Positions 1 to 10,269 of a DNA stretch of 64,000 nt are shown here, piece after piece. The DNA comes from Thioalkalivibrio paradoxus ARh 1 (GTDB taxonomy: Bacteria; Pseudomonadota; Gammaproteobacteria; Ectothiorhodospirales; Ectothiorhodospiraceae). A model generated the notes under the pieces. The model saw only the letters and a program-made list of their open reading frames with translations. It ran no database searches and was not told where the DNA came from. The position numbers were made by a program, and so were the translations under genes. Location of the stretch: positions 1,028,501 to 1,092,500 of the forward strand of contig NZ_CP007029.1 in assembly GCF_000227685.2 (NCBI RefSeq), written 5' to 3'. Numbering within the stretch: the first letter of the stretch is position 1; each line of letters opens with the position of its first letter.

Positions 1-1169
1 TCTCGCTGTCCGAGATCGTGCGTTCGACACTGTTCGAGAATGCCAAGTCGCCGCTGACCCTCTCGCTCGGCAAGGACATCGGCGGCGCCCCGGTCATCGC
101 CGACCTCGCGCGCATGCCGCACCTGCTCGTCGCGGGAACCACCGGTTCGGGGAAGTCGGTCGGCGTGAACGCGATGCTGATCTCGATGCTGTACAAGTCG
201 ACCGCCGAGGACGTGCGGCTGATCCTGATCGACCCGAAAATGCTCGAGCTGTCGGTGTACGAGGGCATTCCGCATCTGCTGGCGCCGGTCGTGACCGACA
301 TGAAGGACGCATCGAACGCGCTGCGCTGGGCGGTCGCGGAGATGGAGCGGCGCTACAAGCTGATGTCGCTGCTCGGGGTGCGCAATATCGCCGGGTACAA
401 CAAGAAGGTGCGCGACGCCGAGGCCGCCGGCACGCCGATCGCCGACCCGACCTTCGACCCGGAACAGCAGGTCGCCGAGAGCGAACCGCCGGTGCTGGGC
501 CGGATGCCGTTCATCGTGGTCGTGGTCGACGAGTTCGCGGACATGATCATGGTCGTCGGCAAGAAGGTCGAGGAACTGATCGCGCGGCTCGCGCAGAAGG
601 CCCGGGCCGCGGGTATCCACCTGATTCTGGCGACCCAGCGGCCGTCGGTGGACGTGATCACCGGCCTGATCAAGGCCAACATCCCGACCCGCATCGCGTT
701 CCAGGTGTCCTCGCGCGTCGATTCGCGGACCATTCTCGACCAGATGGGGGCCGAGCATCTGTTGGGGCACGGGGACATGCTTTACCTCGCGCCCGGCAAG
801 GCGCTGCCCGAACGCGTGCACGGGGCGTTCGTCGCCGACCACGAGGTGCACAAGGTCGTCGAGTACCTGAAGACCACCGGCGAACCCGACTACGAACACT
901 CGATCCTCGAAGAGCCCGAGGCCGGCGCGCCGGCGATCCCGGGGCTGGAGGCGCCGCAGACCGACGCCGAAGGCGACCCGCTGTACGACCAGGCGGTGCA
1001 GATCGTGATCGAGTCGCGCAAGGCATCGATTTCCTACGTGCAGCGGCGCCTGAAGATCGGGTACAACCGGGCCGCGCGCATGGTCGAGGACATGGAGGCG
1101 GCGGGCCTGGTCAGCCCGGTGCAATCGAATGGCAATCGCGAGGTGCTGGTGCCGGGCGGGAACGAATGA
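1..1169 (+). CDS. ftsK: DNA translocase FtsK, C-terminal part (cut by window edge)
   Basis: Motor and DNA-reading end of FtsK, the septal ATPase that pumps chromosome termini towards dif during division. The frame is already open at base 3, so the N-terminal membrane and linker parts lie outside. Visible are Walker [13 protein letters not shown] near the start, the acidic Walker B strand [12 protein letters not shown] in the middle, and the motif [21 protein letters not shown]. The last 60-65 residues form the winged-helix gamma domain ([20 protein letters not shown]) that in known FtsK reads KOPS and contacts XerD. The following lolA and rarA genes are its usual gammaproteobacterial neighbours. 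Identity is clear. Confidence 0.97.
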   Translation, partial: SLSEIVRSTLFENAKSPLTLSLGKDIGGAPVIADLARMPHLLVAGTTGSGKSVGVNAMLISMLYKSTAEDVRLILIDPKMLELSVYEGIPHLLAPVVTDMKDASNALRWAVAEMERRYKLMSLLGVRNIAGYNKKVRDAEAAGTPIADPTFDPEQQVAESEPPVLGRMPFIVVVVDEFADMIMVVGKKVEELIARLAQKARAAGIHLILATQRPSVDVITGLIKANIPTRIAFQVSSRVDSRTILDQMGAEHLLGHGDMLYLAPGKALPERVHGAFVADHEVHKVVEYLKTTGEPDYEHSILEEPEAGAPAIPGLEAPQTDAEGDPLYDQAVQIVIESRKASISYVQRRLKIGYNRAARMVEDMEAAGLVSPVQSNGNREVLVPGGNE

Positions 1170-1272
1170 ACCGGCGCGGCGGTCCAGTGCCCGTGGCGGC
1201 GGTCGCGATTCAGGATCGGTTCAATGCACCCGGCGATACTGGCGTCCGTATCCATTGCCCCCAGGTGAAACC

Positions 1273-1908
1273 ATGACGTCGATCTTCGCAAGGATTCTCT
1301 TCGCCCTGCTGGCGCTGGCGCTGCTCGTGCCCGGCTCCGCGGCGGCATCGGGTGAGGCACGGCAGGCCCTGGAACGTTTTCTTTCGGGTCTGGACACCTA
1401 TAGCGCCGAGTTCACGCAGACGCTGACCGACGAGACCGGCTTCCTGTTACAGGAGGCGGACGGGCGACTGTCGCTGGCGCTCCCGGACCGGCTGCGCTGG
1501 GAACTCGATGGCCCGTTCGAACAGTGGGTGATCGCCGACGGCGAGTACCTGTGGCTGTACGATCCCGACCTGCGCCAAGCCACGGTACGGCCGCTGGACG
1601 ATTCTCTGGAGGCGACACCGCTGGCGCTGCTGACGCAACCGCACCGCCTCGACGAGCGATTCGAGGTCGCCGAGGAGACGGTACCGGACGGCCTGCGGCT
1701 GGTATTGTCGCCCCGTGCCCGGGAAGCCGATTTCACGCAGCTGGAACTCGACCTGACCCGCGACGGCGAACTGCAGGCCCTGGCATTCCTCGATGTGTTC
1801 GGCCAGCGCACCGAAATGCGGCTGCGCGAGGCGCGTCGCAACCCGGCGCTGGCGCCAGCCGAGTTCCAGTTCACCGCGCCGCCGGGAACCGACATCTACC
1901 GGCCGTGA
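1273..1908 (+). CDS. lolA: Outer-membrane lipoprotein carrier protein LolA
   Basis: Periplasmic chaperone that takes lipoproteins from LolCDE and hands them to LolB. 211 residues. I place the start at the ATG at 1273, preceded by AGGTG, because it begins directly with a signal peptide (charged tip, then a Leu/Ala-rich core ending SAAAS); the frame is open further upstream but that part is not signal-like. The family pattern is visible: YSAEFTQTL, then RFSLALPDRLRW-like and QWVIADGEYLWLYDPDL segments. It lies 100 bases after ftsK, and its TGA overlaps the GTG of rarA, so the two are probably translationally coupled. Confidence 0.95.
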   Translation: MTSIFARILFALLALALLVPGSAAASGEARQALERFLSGLDTYSAEFTQTLTDETGFLLQEADGRLSLALPDRLRWELDGPFEQWVIADGEYLWLYDPDLRQATVRPLDDSLEATPLALLTQPHRLDERFEVAEETVPDGLRLVLSPRAREADFTQLELDLTRDGELQALAFLDVFGQRTEMRLREARRNPALAPAEFQFTAPPGTDIYRP

Positions 1909-3308
1909 CTCCCGGGCCCGCCAGCGACGACCTCTTCGGCGACCCGGTCCCGACCGGTAGCGGCGAAGGGCGCGGCACACCGGGTCCGAGCGGAACTCCC
2001 GACGACACCGTACCGCTGGCCGAGCGCATGCGGCCGCGCAGCCTGGACGAGGTGCTGGGCCAGGAACATCTGCTGGGGCCGCAGGCGCCGCTGCGTCAGG
2101 CCATCGAACGGGGGCAGCCGCCGTCGATGATCCTCTGGGGGCCGCCCGGCTGCGGCAAGACGACGCTGGCTCGGCTGGCCGCCGACACCGGGGCGCTAAC
2201 GTTCGCCACGCTGTCGGCGGTGCTGGCCGGGGTCAAGGACGTGCGCGCGGTCGTCGACCAGGCGCGCGTACGCCGGTCGGGATCGGGGCAGGGCACCCTG
2301 CTGTTCATCGACGAGATCCACCGCTTCAACAAGGCGCAGCAGGATGCGCTGTTGCCGCACATCGAGGACGGCACGATCCGTTTCATCGGCGCAACGACCG
2401 AGAACCCGTCGTTCGCGCTGAACAACGCGCTACTGTCCCGACTGCGCGTGTACCGCCTGCAGGCCGTCGGCGCCGGCGCGATCGCCGCCCTGCTGCGTGC
2501 GGCGCTGCAGGATCGGGAACGGGGGCTCGGCGGGCGCGGGCTGCGGCTCGCCGACGAGTGGATCGAACGCCTCGCAGCCGCCGCGGACGGGGATGCACGC
2601 CGGGCACTGAACTGGCTGGAGACGGCGGCCGACCTGGCCGACGGCGGCGAGATCAGCGCCGAGGCGCTGCGCGCGGTGATGGGTGCGCAGGCGCTTCAGT
2701 TCGACCGCCAGGGCGACGCCTTCTACGACCAGATCTCGGCGCTGCACAAATCGGTGCGCGGCTCGGACCCGGATGCTGCGGCGTACTGGCTGGTGCGCAT
2801 GCTGGATGCCGGCTGCGATCCCGACTACCTTGGCCGGCGCCTGCTGCGCATGGCCTGGGAGGACATCGGCCTGGCTGCGGTGGGGATCGCCGGTCGGGTG
2901 CTCGCGGCCTGGGAGACGGTCGAGCGGTTGGGGCGCCCGGAGGGCGACCTCGCGCTGGTGCAGGCCGCGATCGAACTCGCCTGCGCCCCCAAGAGCAACT
3001 CTGCCTACGCCGCGCTCGGTGCGATTCGGGCGGCCATCGCGGACACCGGCAGCCTGCCGGTGCCGCTGCACCTGCGCAATGCACCGACCGCACTGATGAA
3101 GCAACAGGGTTTCGGCGCGGGGTACCGCTACGACCACGACGAGCCCGACGGCCTCGCACGCGGGCAGACCTACCTTCCGGAGGAGATCCTGGACCGGTCC
3201 TTCTACCAGCCGGGCGATCAGGGGACCGAGCGGATCCTGGACGAACGGCTGCGCGCACTGGGCCGCCGACGGCGAGCCCAGGGTGACACCGGCGAGAAGA
3301 ACCCGTGA
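1905..3308 (+). CDS. rarA: Replication-associated recombination protein A (RarA/MgsA AAA+ ATPase)
   Basis: Clamp-loader-like AAA+ ATPase acting at stalled replication forks. The GTG at 1905 overlaps the lolA stop (GTGA); about 30 Gly/Pro-rich residues precede the conserved start PLAERMRPRSLDEVLGQEHL. Walker A GPPGCGKT is at residues 79-86 and Walker B LLFIDEIHRF around 132-141; FIGATTENPSFALNNALLSR is the sensor region. The C-terminal tetramerisation/MgsA domain (ALHKSVRGSDPDAAAYWL, later LPLHLRNAPT-like) is complete. The 467-residue length fits the family. The stop overlaps the next start. Confidence 0.97.
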   Translation: MTPGPASDDLFGDPVPTGSGEGRGTPGPSGTPDDTVPLAERMRPRSLDEVLGQEHLLGPQAPLRQAIERGQPPSMILWGPPGCGKTTLARLAADTGALTFATLSAVLAGVKDVRAVVDQARVRRSGSGQGTLLFIDEIHRFNKAQQDALLPHIEDGTIRFIGATTENPSFALNNALLSRLRVYRLQAVGAGAIAALLRAALQDRERGLGGRGLRLADEWIERLAAAADGDARRALNWLETAADLADGGEISAEALRAVMGAQALQFDRQGDAFYDQISALHKSVRGSDPDAAAYWLVRMLDAGCDPDYLGRRLLRMAWEDIGLAAVGIAGRVLAAWETVERLGRPEGDLALVQAAIELACAPKSNSAYAALGAIRAAIADTGSLPVPLHLRNAPTALMKQQGFGAGYRYDHDEPDGLARGQTYLPEEILDRSFYQPGDQGTERILDERLRALGRRRRAQGDTGEKNP

Positions 3309-3970
3309 GTCCCTGGATCTGGGGGACGATCCTGCTGTTGGTGGCAGGAATCGTGATCTACCTGTTCGGCTGGATCCCGATCGAGGAGATCGACTTCGCC
3401 CTGCTCGAGGCCAGGTTCCATCGCTTCGGGGTCTGGTCCTACCTGCTCTTCGTGGTGGGGTTCGTCGTGTTGGCCATGTTCCCGATCCCGTCCACGATCT
3501 GGGTGCTGCTGGGCGGAAGCCTGTTCGGACCGGCTCTGGGGACGGTGCTGAGCGTCGGTAGCGCGACCATCGCCGCGGTGCTGGCATTCGTCACCGGGCG
3601 CTACCTGGCCCGGGATTACGTGCGCGCGCACGCCGGCCCCCGAACCTGCCGGGTGATTCGCGGCGTCGAGGCGGAGGGCTGGCGCTTCGTCGCGATGACG
3701 CGGCTGATTCCGGTTTTCCCGTTCGCGCCGACCAACTACGCGCTTGGCCTTACTGGCATCCGTCTGCGCACCTATACGGTGACCACGGCCATCGCACTGA
3801 TTCCGAACCTGGCCGCCTACACCTGGCTGGGTCACGCGACCCGACAGGCGATCAGCGGCGCCGAGAACCTGATCCAGTTCCTGCTGCTGGTCCTCGCGCT
3901 CATCGCGATGCTGCTGTTTCTGCCCGGTTTCATTCGCCGGTTGGCGAACCACTCGACCGATCCCTGCTGA
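3305..3970 (+). CDS. TVP38/TMEM64 (SNARE-associated, VTT domain) membrane protein
   Basis: Inner-membrane protein of 221 residues with five to six hydrophobic segments. The VTT/DedA-like signature is present: a FPIPSTIWVLLGGSLFGPALG re-entrant stretch around residues 59-80, and a VAMTRLIPVFPFAPTNYALG stretch around 125-145 with the conserved Arg and Pro. Members are thought to act in lipid or membrane homeostasis; the substrate cannot be told from sequence. The GTG start overlaps the rarA TGA (GTGA), making it the last gene of the ftsK-lolA-rarA run. Confidence 0.9.
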   Translation: MSPWIWGTILLLVAGIVIYLFGWIPIEEIDFALLEARFHRFGVWSYLLFVVGFVVLAMFPIPSTIWVLLGGSLFGPALGTVLSVGSATIAAVLAFVTGRYLARDYVRAHAGPRTCRVIRGVEAEGWRFVAMTRLIPVFPFAPTNYALGLTGIRLRTYTVTTAIALIPNLAAYTWLGHATRQAISGAENLIQFLLLVLALIAMLLFLPGFIRRLANHSTDPC

Positions 3971-4052
3971 GCGGCCGCGGCCAAGCCGGGGCGCGCCCAG
4001 GCGTCGCGGGTACGCGGGCCGCCGCGCCTGAATCTGGCCCGAGGCGCCGGCG

Positions 4053-4985
4053 TCAGCGCGGGGACGGTGCCCCGCCAGCGGTGAGCGTAGCGGTACGCTG
4101 GCGTTCGTAATCCTGCGCAGCGCCGGCCACCGCGCCGCCGGTACCGGTTTCGATCCAGCGCCGGATCCGCCCGGCGTCGCCGAGTGGCGTGCGCGTGCCG
4201 AGCGAGTCCAGCAGCACCATGACCCGCGGCTGGCCGGCCACCTCCGCGACCATCACCAGGCAGCGTCCCGCCTCCTTCAGATAGCCGGTCTTGCTCAATG
4301 CCACATTCCAGCGCGCCGAGCTGACTAGCGAATTGGTGTTGCCGTAGTCGAGGCTGTAGCGCGGATTCCGGAAGTGCACGCGATACCGGGACGTGGTCGA
4401 CATCTCGCGGATCGCGGGATACCGGTACGCGGCTTCGACCATCTTCACCAGGTCGCTGGCGCTCGCGTGGTTTTCGGGCCACAGCCCCGAGGGATCGACG
4501 AACCGCGCCTGTTCCATTCCCAGCGCGCGCGCCTTCGCGTTCATGTCCGCGACGAAAGCCTCCATGCCTCCAGGATGGTTGCGTCCGAGCACATAGGCCG
4601 CGAGGTTCTCCGACGACATCAGTGTGATCCGCAGCAGATCCTCGCGGGTCGCCTGGGACCCGATGCGAATGCGTGAATAGGCGTTCTTCGGCGGGTCGTC
4701 CGAGCGCTGGGTGATCTCCAGCCACTCGTCCAGCGGCTGCCCCGAGTCGAGCACCACCATCGCGGTCATCAGCTTGGTGATCGAGGCAATCGGGACCGCA
4801 CGGTCCGCGAACTTGCTATAGAGCGGGTCGCCGGTTTCCAGGTCGACCACCGCTGCATGCACCGAGCCCAGCTGCAGCGCGGAGGCGTTGTGCCCGGCAG
4901 GGATTCCGGAAGCCGAGGCCGTGATCGGCCACAGCACGAGCATGAGTGTACCCGCCAGCACGGCGGCCCAGAGCGTGTTCTTCAT
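4053..4985 (-). CDS. Penicillin-binding serine peptidase, PbpG/DacA type (S11)
   Basis: Periplasmic D-alanyl-D-alanine carboxypeptidase/endopeptidase trimming peptidoglycan. I start it at the ATG at 4985, which begins a signal peptide (MKNTLWAAVLAG to ITASAS); the 47 in-frame codons upstream are arginine-rich and not signal-like. Catalytic motifs: SITK at residues 68-71, SEN at 125-127, and KTG in SKTGYLKEAG. At 310 residues without a clear C-terminal anchor domain it resembles PbpG (PBP7) more than DacA. It is transcribed away from the rarA group and stands alone. Confidence 0.92.
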   Translation of the reverse strand: MKNTLWAAVLAGTLMLVLWPITASASGIPAGHNASALQLGSVHAAVVDLETGDPLYSKFADRAVPIASITKLMTAMVVLDSGQPLDEWLEITQRSDDPPKNAYSRIRIGSQATREDLLRITLMSSENLAAYVLGRNHPGGMEAFVADMNAKARALGMEQARFVDPSGLWPENHASASDLVKMVEAAYRYPAIREMSTTSRYRVHFRNPRYSLDYGNTNSLVSSARWNVALSKTGYLKEAGRCLVMVAEVAGQPRVMVLLDSLGTRTPLGDAGRIRRWIETGTGGAVAGAAQDYERQRTATLTAGGAPSPR

Positions 4986-5211
4986 CGCTGGTTCCAGTCT
5001 CCCGGGGTTGGTGAGCCGTTCGGGTCGGCGTGGTTGTGCCCCGCGCTGCCGCCACCGTTTCCTTCCGGAGCGGAGGCCGCGCACTCGCTGGCCGGAAAGC
5101 TTAACGAAATCGACCTGCCGCGGCATCCGGGCCAGGTCGAATCAAGGCATCCGTCTGGTCCCGGCCTTTGCGTCGCTGGTTGGTGCGGGGCGGCAGGATC
5201 TGTGAACCCGA

Positions 5212-6852
5212 TCAGAGCGACTGCTCGGAATCGTCGCCGGGGCTGTCGATGCCCCGGTGCAGCAGCAGCGTGCCGCTCTGCAGCAGCAGCTCGGTGCTGG
5301 CCTGGCGGAACCGGACCGTGGCCTCGCGCAGGCTCAGCTCGCTTTCGAGCACGTCGCGCTGCGCCTGGGCGACCGCGAGGGCGGTGCCGGTGCCGACCCG
5401 AAAGCGGATCTCCTCGACCCGGAGCAGTTCCCGCTGCAGCGCGACCGTTTCCTCGCGCGCGCGCACCTGCGCCCGGGCGCGGTCGGCCTCCAGCCAGCTG
5501 GCGCGGATGTCCTGGATCGCGAGGCGCTCGAGGCTGTCCAGTGCGGCGCGCGTCTGCTCCCGGGTCAGGCGGGCGCGGCTGAACGCGGCGTCGGCCGCGC
5601 GGTTGCCCAACGGCAGCTCGAAGCGCAGCCCGCCAACGAGATCGTAGCCGTTGCCCTGGTCGCCGCGCAGCGACGCGCTGAAGCTCTCGGCGTAGCCCGA
5701 AGCCCCGAGCGTCAGGAAGAAGTCCAGCCGCGGCAGCAGGCCGTTGCGCGTTTGCACGATCTCGAGATCCCCGCGCTGGATCCGCAGCCGGGTCTCGTTG
5801 AGGTCGGGGCGGTACAGCAACCCCAGCGCGATGTAATCCGCGACCGGTTCGAGCACGTATTCCTGCGGTGCCGGCGGGCTGGTCAGATCGAAACGCTGCT
5901 CCCAGTCTGCGGTTTCCGCGCGGATCAGCCGTGCCAGGCGGTCCTGCGCGCGGGCGAGCGCGGTGCGGGCGTCGATCAGACCCTGGCGCCGTAGCGCGGC
6001 CTCTGCGCGGGCGCCGATCTCCTCGGTTTCCGGCCGGTCGCCGGCGCGGATGCGCGCCTGGGTCTCGCGCAGCTGCCGCTCGGCGACGTCGAGGGCTTCC
6101 TCGTAGATCGCGATATCCTCGGCGGCGAGCACTGTGTCCCAGTACGCGGCCTCGACGTCGGCGACCAGCCGTTCGACGAACCCGCGCAGCTCGTACTCGG
6201 ATGCAGTGACGTCCAGCGCCGCCTGGCGCAGCCGGACCAGGTTCGACTCGATCCGCCCGCCGCGGAGCAACGCCTGCGTCAGGCTGATCCCGGCGCGGCC
6301 GGTGTACTGCTCGCGCGCCCGGGAGCTCTCGGTGCGCGTGTTGCGCAGCGACAGCGTCAGTTCGGTGCCGGTCGGCAACGTCTGCCGCAGGCCGGCCTCG
6401 GCCCGCTCGCGTTCCGAGCGGAACGCCTCCTGCACCTGGATTTCCTGGAACTGCCGGATACTGCGGTCGCGCGCCAGCTCGACCTCGGCGAACAGCACCG
6501 GGTCGAACACCGCGCGCTCCTGGGCCTCGAACGTGCCCTGGATCAGCGGCCCCAACCGTTCCGCGCGCAGGCCCGGCGCGTTCTGCAACGCCATTGCGAC
6601 TGCATCCTCCAGCGACAGCGCGGCCGCCGGATCCGGGGTGACCGCCGTCTCCGTCGCGACACGGTCGTTCGGCGGAATCTCGAGGCGCAGTTCCTGGGCG
6701 TTCGCGGCGGAGACGGCCAGCACCGCCGTACAGAAGAGCAGGGCGCCCGCGCCGATACGAAGCCAACCGGGAACCGGGCACGCGCGCCACGGCGGATCGG
6801 CCTTGGCGAGCCAGTTCAAGGCGACGGACTTCGGCGACAGCGTAGCGGGCAT
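5212..6852 (-). CDS. TolC-family outer-membrane efflux channel
   Basis: Outer-membrane factor of a tripartite exporter. The ATG at 6852 is preceded by GGAG; in-frame starts at 6888 and 6903 are alternatives. The N-terminus carries a basic stretch, then a hydrophobic signal (LLFCTAVLAVSAANAQE). Two repeated OEP domains follow: LSLEDAVAMALQNAPGLRAER and a C-terminal half with long Ala/Arg/Glu-rich helices (REATVRFRQASTELLLQSG at the end). It is the third gene of the pump cluster but is separated from the RND gene by 342 bases containing a palindromic repeat, so it may have its own promoter. Confidence 0.9.
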   Translation of the reverse strand: MPATLSPKSVALNWLAKADPPWRACPVPGWLRIGAGALLFCTAVLAVSAANAQELRLEIPPNDRVATETAVTPDPAAALSLEDAVAMALQNAPGLRAERLGPLIQGTFEAQERAVFDPVLFAEVELARDRSIRQFQEIQVQEAFRSERERAEAGLRQTLPTGTELTLSLRNTRTESSRAREQYTGRAGISLTQALLRGGRIESNLVRLRQAALDVTASEYELRGFVERLVADVEAAYWDTVLAAEDIAIYEEALDVAERQLRETQARIRAGDRPETEEIGARAEAALRRQGLIDARTALARAQDRLARLIRAETADWEQRFDLTSPPAPQEYVLEPVADYIALGLLYRPDLNETRLRIQRGDLEIVQTRNGLLPRLDFFLTLGASGYAESFSASLRGDQGNGYDLVGGLRFELPLGNRAADAAFSRARLTREQTRAALDSLERLAIQDIRASWLEADRARAQVRAREETVALQRELLRVEEIRFRVGTGTALAVAQAQRDVLESELSLREATVRFRQASTELLLQSGTLLLHRGIDSPGDDSEQSL

Positions 6853-7015
6853 GGTCAGGAATCTCCGTTCAAAAGCGCTGGCAGTCATGGCGCCGGCCAC
6901 CACGCCCGATGATAGAAGTCTCGCTCCCCGGTTGCGGGCAAGGGTTGGAGAGGGGTGCAGCGTGCAACTTTCACGTTACCCTCCATGGTGCCCAGCCACC
7001 ACCCGCGACAATGAA

Positions 7016-7112
7016 CAGGGCGGAAAAGGCCGAAGGCCGTCATCCGCCGACCCCACGCCAAGGTTGCCGTGGGCGCCGGGGCGTACCGAACGCCGCACGG
7101 CGGAGCTGCCCT
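7016..7112. repeat. Palindromic interspersed repeat, copy 1 (degenerate right end)
   Basis: Begins GGGCGGAAAAGGCCGAAGG and continues to GTCATCCGCC (7016-7048), matching the left arms of the copies at 12583 and 33695. The right arm near 7100-7112 (GGCGGAGCTGCCC) is only a poor match. It sits between the RND pump and outer-membrane channel genes. Confidence 0.75.
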
Positions 7113-7194
7113 GATCGTCAGCTTCTTTCCTGGTCGGGGTTGGCCCGCGCCATGATCGTTGGCACCCGGCCCGCGCTGTCCAGAAACGTCGGGT

Positions 7195-10100
7195 TCAGGC
7201 CGTTCCTGGCGATGGCGGAACGGCTGCCGTCGCGGAGCGGTGAACGATCAGGTACAGCGACGGGATCAGGAGCAACGTGATCAGCGTCGAGGAGAGCAGC
7301 CCGCCGATGACCACGCGGGCCATCGGCGCCTGCGCTTCGCCGCCCTCGCCGAGGCCGAGGGACAGCGGCACCAGCGCGAGGATCGTCGTCAGCGTCGTCA
7401 TCAGGATCGGGCGCAGCCGCTGCCTTGCGGCGAGCAGCACCGCGTCGCGCACCGCGCGGCCCTCGCCGCGCTGCAGCCGCGCCATCCGGTCGACCAGCAG
7501 GATCGCGTTGTTCACCACGATGCCGACCAGCAGCATCACCCCGATCAGCGACTGCACGTTCAGCGTGGTTCCGGTCAGGCGCAGCGCCAGCACCACGCCG
7601 ATCGCCGCCAGCGGCACCGAGAACATCACGATCAGCGGGTCGCGCAAGGACTCGTACAGGCTGGCCATCACCATGTAGACGAGCAGGATCGCCAGCACCG
7701 TGCCAAGGAACAGTTCCGAGAACGCCGCCTCCTGCTCCTCGATGTCGCCGCTGACCTGGTAGTCCACCTCGTCCGGCAGCGGGAGCTGGGCGAGTGCCGC
7801 GCGCACGTCGGCCGCGATGTCGCCCAGCGGGCGCTCCGCCACATTTACGAACAGCGTCGCGATGCGCGCCTGCTCGCGGCGCTGGATGCTCGAAGGCCCG
7901 ATCACCGGGTCGAACTGCACCAGGCTGCGCAGCGGGATGCGATCGCCGCCGGCGCCGGCGATGGTCAGGTTCAGCAGCTCGTCGAGCCGCCGGTGCTCCG
8001 CGTCCTGCACCTGCACCCAGATGCGCGTCTCGGTGCCCCCGGTCCGCAGCTGCCCGGCGCGCGAGCCACCGATCGCGGTCTCGATCGCCTGTGCGATGCT
8101 GCGCACGTCGACGCCGAGGTCGGCAGCCCGCGCGCGGTCGATCCGGGTCAGGAACTCCGGCCGCCCGCCGTCGTCGCCGACGCGCACGTCGGTGACGCCG
8201 GGGATGTCCTCGACCGCCTCGCCGAAGGCCAGCGCAACCGCGTTCATCGCGACGCGGTCGAACCCCCGCACCTCGATCGACAGACTCTCGGTATCGTCGC
8301 CCCGCCCGAAGCCGCGCATGAAAATCCCGCCGGTAGCGCGCACGCGCACGGTCACCCCGGGCGGCTGGCCGATCGCCTGGCGCAGCGCCGCCGCGATCTC
8401 GTCGCTGGAGCGATCGCGGGCATCGCGCGGGCCGACGTTCAGGCGCAGGTTCGACGCGCTCGGCGACCCGAAGCCGAACGCCGAAGCACCGATGCTGGTG
8501 ACCACGTGCTGCGCCTCGGGAACCCGCTCGCGTACCGTCGCCTCGACGTCGCGGGTCACCGCGTCGAGCACCTCCAGCCGCGTGCCGGGTTCCATCGACA
8601 GGTTGATCCGGATGTCGCCCTCGTCGGTGGCCGGCAGGAACTCGGTGCCGACGCCGCGGAAGCCCTGCAGGGCGAACAGCAGCAGTGCGATACTCGCGAG
8701 CACCACCCACCAAGGGTGCCTTAGCGCCGGTTCCAGCAGCCGCAGGTACGTACGTTCCAGTCCGTGCGGGGGCGCGGTCGCCGCGCTCGCCGCATGCAGC
8801 ATCCGCCGCGCCATCAGCATCGGCACCAGTGTCAGCGACGCGACCAGCGACACCGCCAGCGCAAATGCGACCACCGCCGCCAGTGGCTTGAAAAGCTGCC
8901 CGGCGAGTTCCTCGGCGAAGAACAGCGGCAGGAAGATCGCGAGCGTCGTCAGGGTGCTCGCGACGATCGCCGCGGAAACCTGTCCGGTGCCCTGGATCGC
9001 GGCCTCGGGGATGCCGAGGCCCGGGTTCTCCTCGCGGTTGCGCGCGATGCTCTCGATCACGACGATCGCGTTGTCGACCATCAGGCCGACGCCGAGCGCG
9101 ATCCCGCCGAGCGTCATCAGGTTCAGTGTCAGGCCGCCGAAATAAACCAGCCCGAAGGTCGCGATCACCGAGATCGGGATCGCGGTCGCGGCCACCAGCG
9201 TGAAGCGCAGGTTGCGCAGGAACGCCAGCAGCACCAGCACGGCCAGCGCCGACCCGTACAGGATTGCCTGCCCGAGGTTCGCGATCGAGCGCGAGATGAA
9301 GCGCGAGCCGTCCGAGGGGATCTGAATCGCGACCTGCGGGAAGTCGCGCTCGATCCGGCGGACCTCCGCGCGCACCGCCGCCGCGACCTCGACCGTGTTC
9401 GCGTCGGCGAGCTTGCGGATCGCGAGCACCATCCCGTCGGCGCCGTCGACCCGGAACGTCCGCGTCGGGCGCTGGTGGGTGTCGCGGATGTCGGCGATCT
9501 GGAACAGGCGCACCGGCCCGGTCTCGTCGCGGCGCACCACCGTGTTCGCGATTTCTTCGAGATCCCGGAACTGCGCCTCGGTGCGCAGCCGGAACTCACG
9601 GCGGCCTTCGACCACCGGTCCCCCGGGGGACACGACGCTGGCCTCCTGCAGCGCACTGCGCACGGTGTCCAGCCCGATGCCCAGCGCCTGCAGGCGCTCG
9701 GGATGCACCTCGATGCGGATCTCTCGCTCGAGACCGCCGCGGACGTCCACCGCGGCGACCCCCGGCAGGCGCTCGAACCGGGGCGCGATGCGGTTGTCGA
9801 TCAGCGCGCGCAGCTGGATCGGGTCGAGCGCGCTGCCGACGCCGAGCTGCATGATCGGCGAAGCCTGCGTGTCGAACTGCCGGACCAGCGGCCGCTCCGC
9901 ACCCTCCGGCAACTGGCTTGCGATCCGGGCCAGCCGGTCGCGCAGATCGTCCACCGCCTCGCGCAGGTCGGTGCCCCAGCCGAACTGCACGCGGACGTTG
10001 CTGTTGCCCTCGCTCGATGTCGAGCGAATCTCCCGCGCGCCGGTGATCGCGGCGGCCGCCTGCTCGATCGGGCGGGTCACCAGCTGCTCGACTTCCTCGG

Positions 10101-10269
10101 GCCCGGCGTTGGGGTAGGCGGTGGTTACGGTCAGCACCGGGTAGGTGATGTCCGGGAGCAGGTCCACCGGCAGGCGGGTCAACGCGGCAAGGCCGAGCAG
10201 GATCACGATCAGGGTCGCCATGCCGGTCATCACCGGCCGGTCCACGGTGAGCCGGGCGGGGTTGATCAT
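7195..10269 (-). CDS. RND efflux pump permease, HAE1/AcrB-like
   Basis: Proton-driven inner-membrane pump subunit of 1024 residues. It starts MINPARLTVDRPVMTGMATL, the usual cytoplasmic tip plus TM1. The large periplasmic loop (PDITYPVLTVTTAYPNAGPEEVEQLVTRPIE), a central TM block with ALGVGLMVDNAIVVIES (proton-relay Asp region), the second periplasmic loop and the terminal TM block (LIGVMLLVGIVVNNAILLVD) are all present. Its start overlaps the adaptor gene's stop by four bases, so the two are co-translated. The closest general type is the MdtBC/hydrophobe-amphiphile exporters; the substrate is unknown. Confidence 0.95.
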   Translation of the reverse strand: MINPARLTVDRPVMTGMATLIVILLGLAALTRLPVDLLPDITYPVLTVTTAYPNAGPEEVEQLVTRPIEQAAAAITGAREIRSTSSEGNSNVRVQFGWGTDLREAVDDLRDRLARIASQLPEGAERPLVRQFDTQASPIMQLGVGSALDPIQLRALIDNRIAPRFERLPGVAAVDVRGGLEREIRIEVHPERLQALGIGLDTVRSALQEASVVSPGGPVVEGRREFRLRTEAQFRDLEEIANTVVRRDETGPVRLFQIADIRDTHQRPTRTFRVDGADGMVLAIRKLADANTVEVAAAVRAEVRRIERDFPQVAIQIPSDGSRFISRSIANLGQAILYGSALAVLVLLAFLRNLRFTLVAATAIPISVIATFGLVYFGGLTLNLMTLGGIALGVGLMVDNAIVVIESIARNREENPGLGIPEAAIQGTGQVSAAIVASTLTTLAIFLPLFFAEELAGQLFKPLAAVVAFALAVSLVASLTLVPMLMARRMLHAASAATAPPHGLERTYLRLLEPALRHPWWVVLASIALLLFALQGFRGVGTEFLPATDEGDIRINLSMEPGTRLEVLDAVTRDVEATVRERVPEAQHVVTSIGASAFGFGSPSASNLRLNVGPRDARDRSSDEIAAALRQAIGQPPGVTVRVRATGGIFMRGFGRGDDTESLSIEVRGFDRVAMNAVALAFGEAVEDIPGVTDVRVGDDGGRPEFLTRIDRARAADLGVDVRSIAQAIETAIGGSRAGQLRTGGTETRIWVQVQDAEHRRLDELLNLTIAGAGGDRIPLRSLVQFDPVIGPSSIQRREQARIATLFVNVAERPLGDIAADVRAALAQLPLPDEVDYQVSGDIEEQEAAFSELFLGTVLAILLVYMVMASLYESLRDPLIVMFSVPLAAIGVVLALRLTGTTLNVQSLIGVMLLVGIVVNNAILLVDRMARLQRGEGRAVRDAVLLAARQRLRPILMTTLTTILALVPLSLGLGEGGEAQAPMARVVIGGLLSSTLITLLLIPSLYLIVHRSATAAVPPSPGTA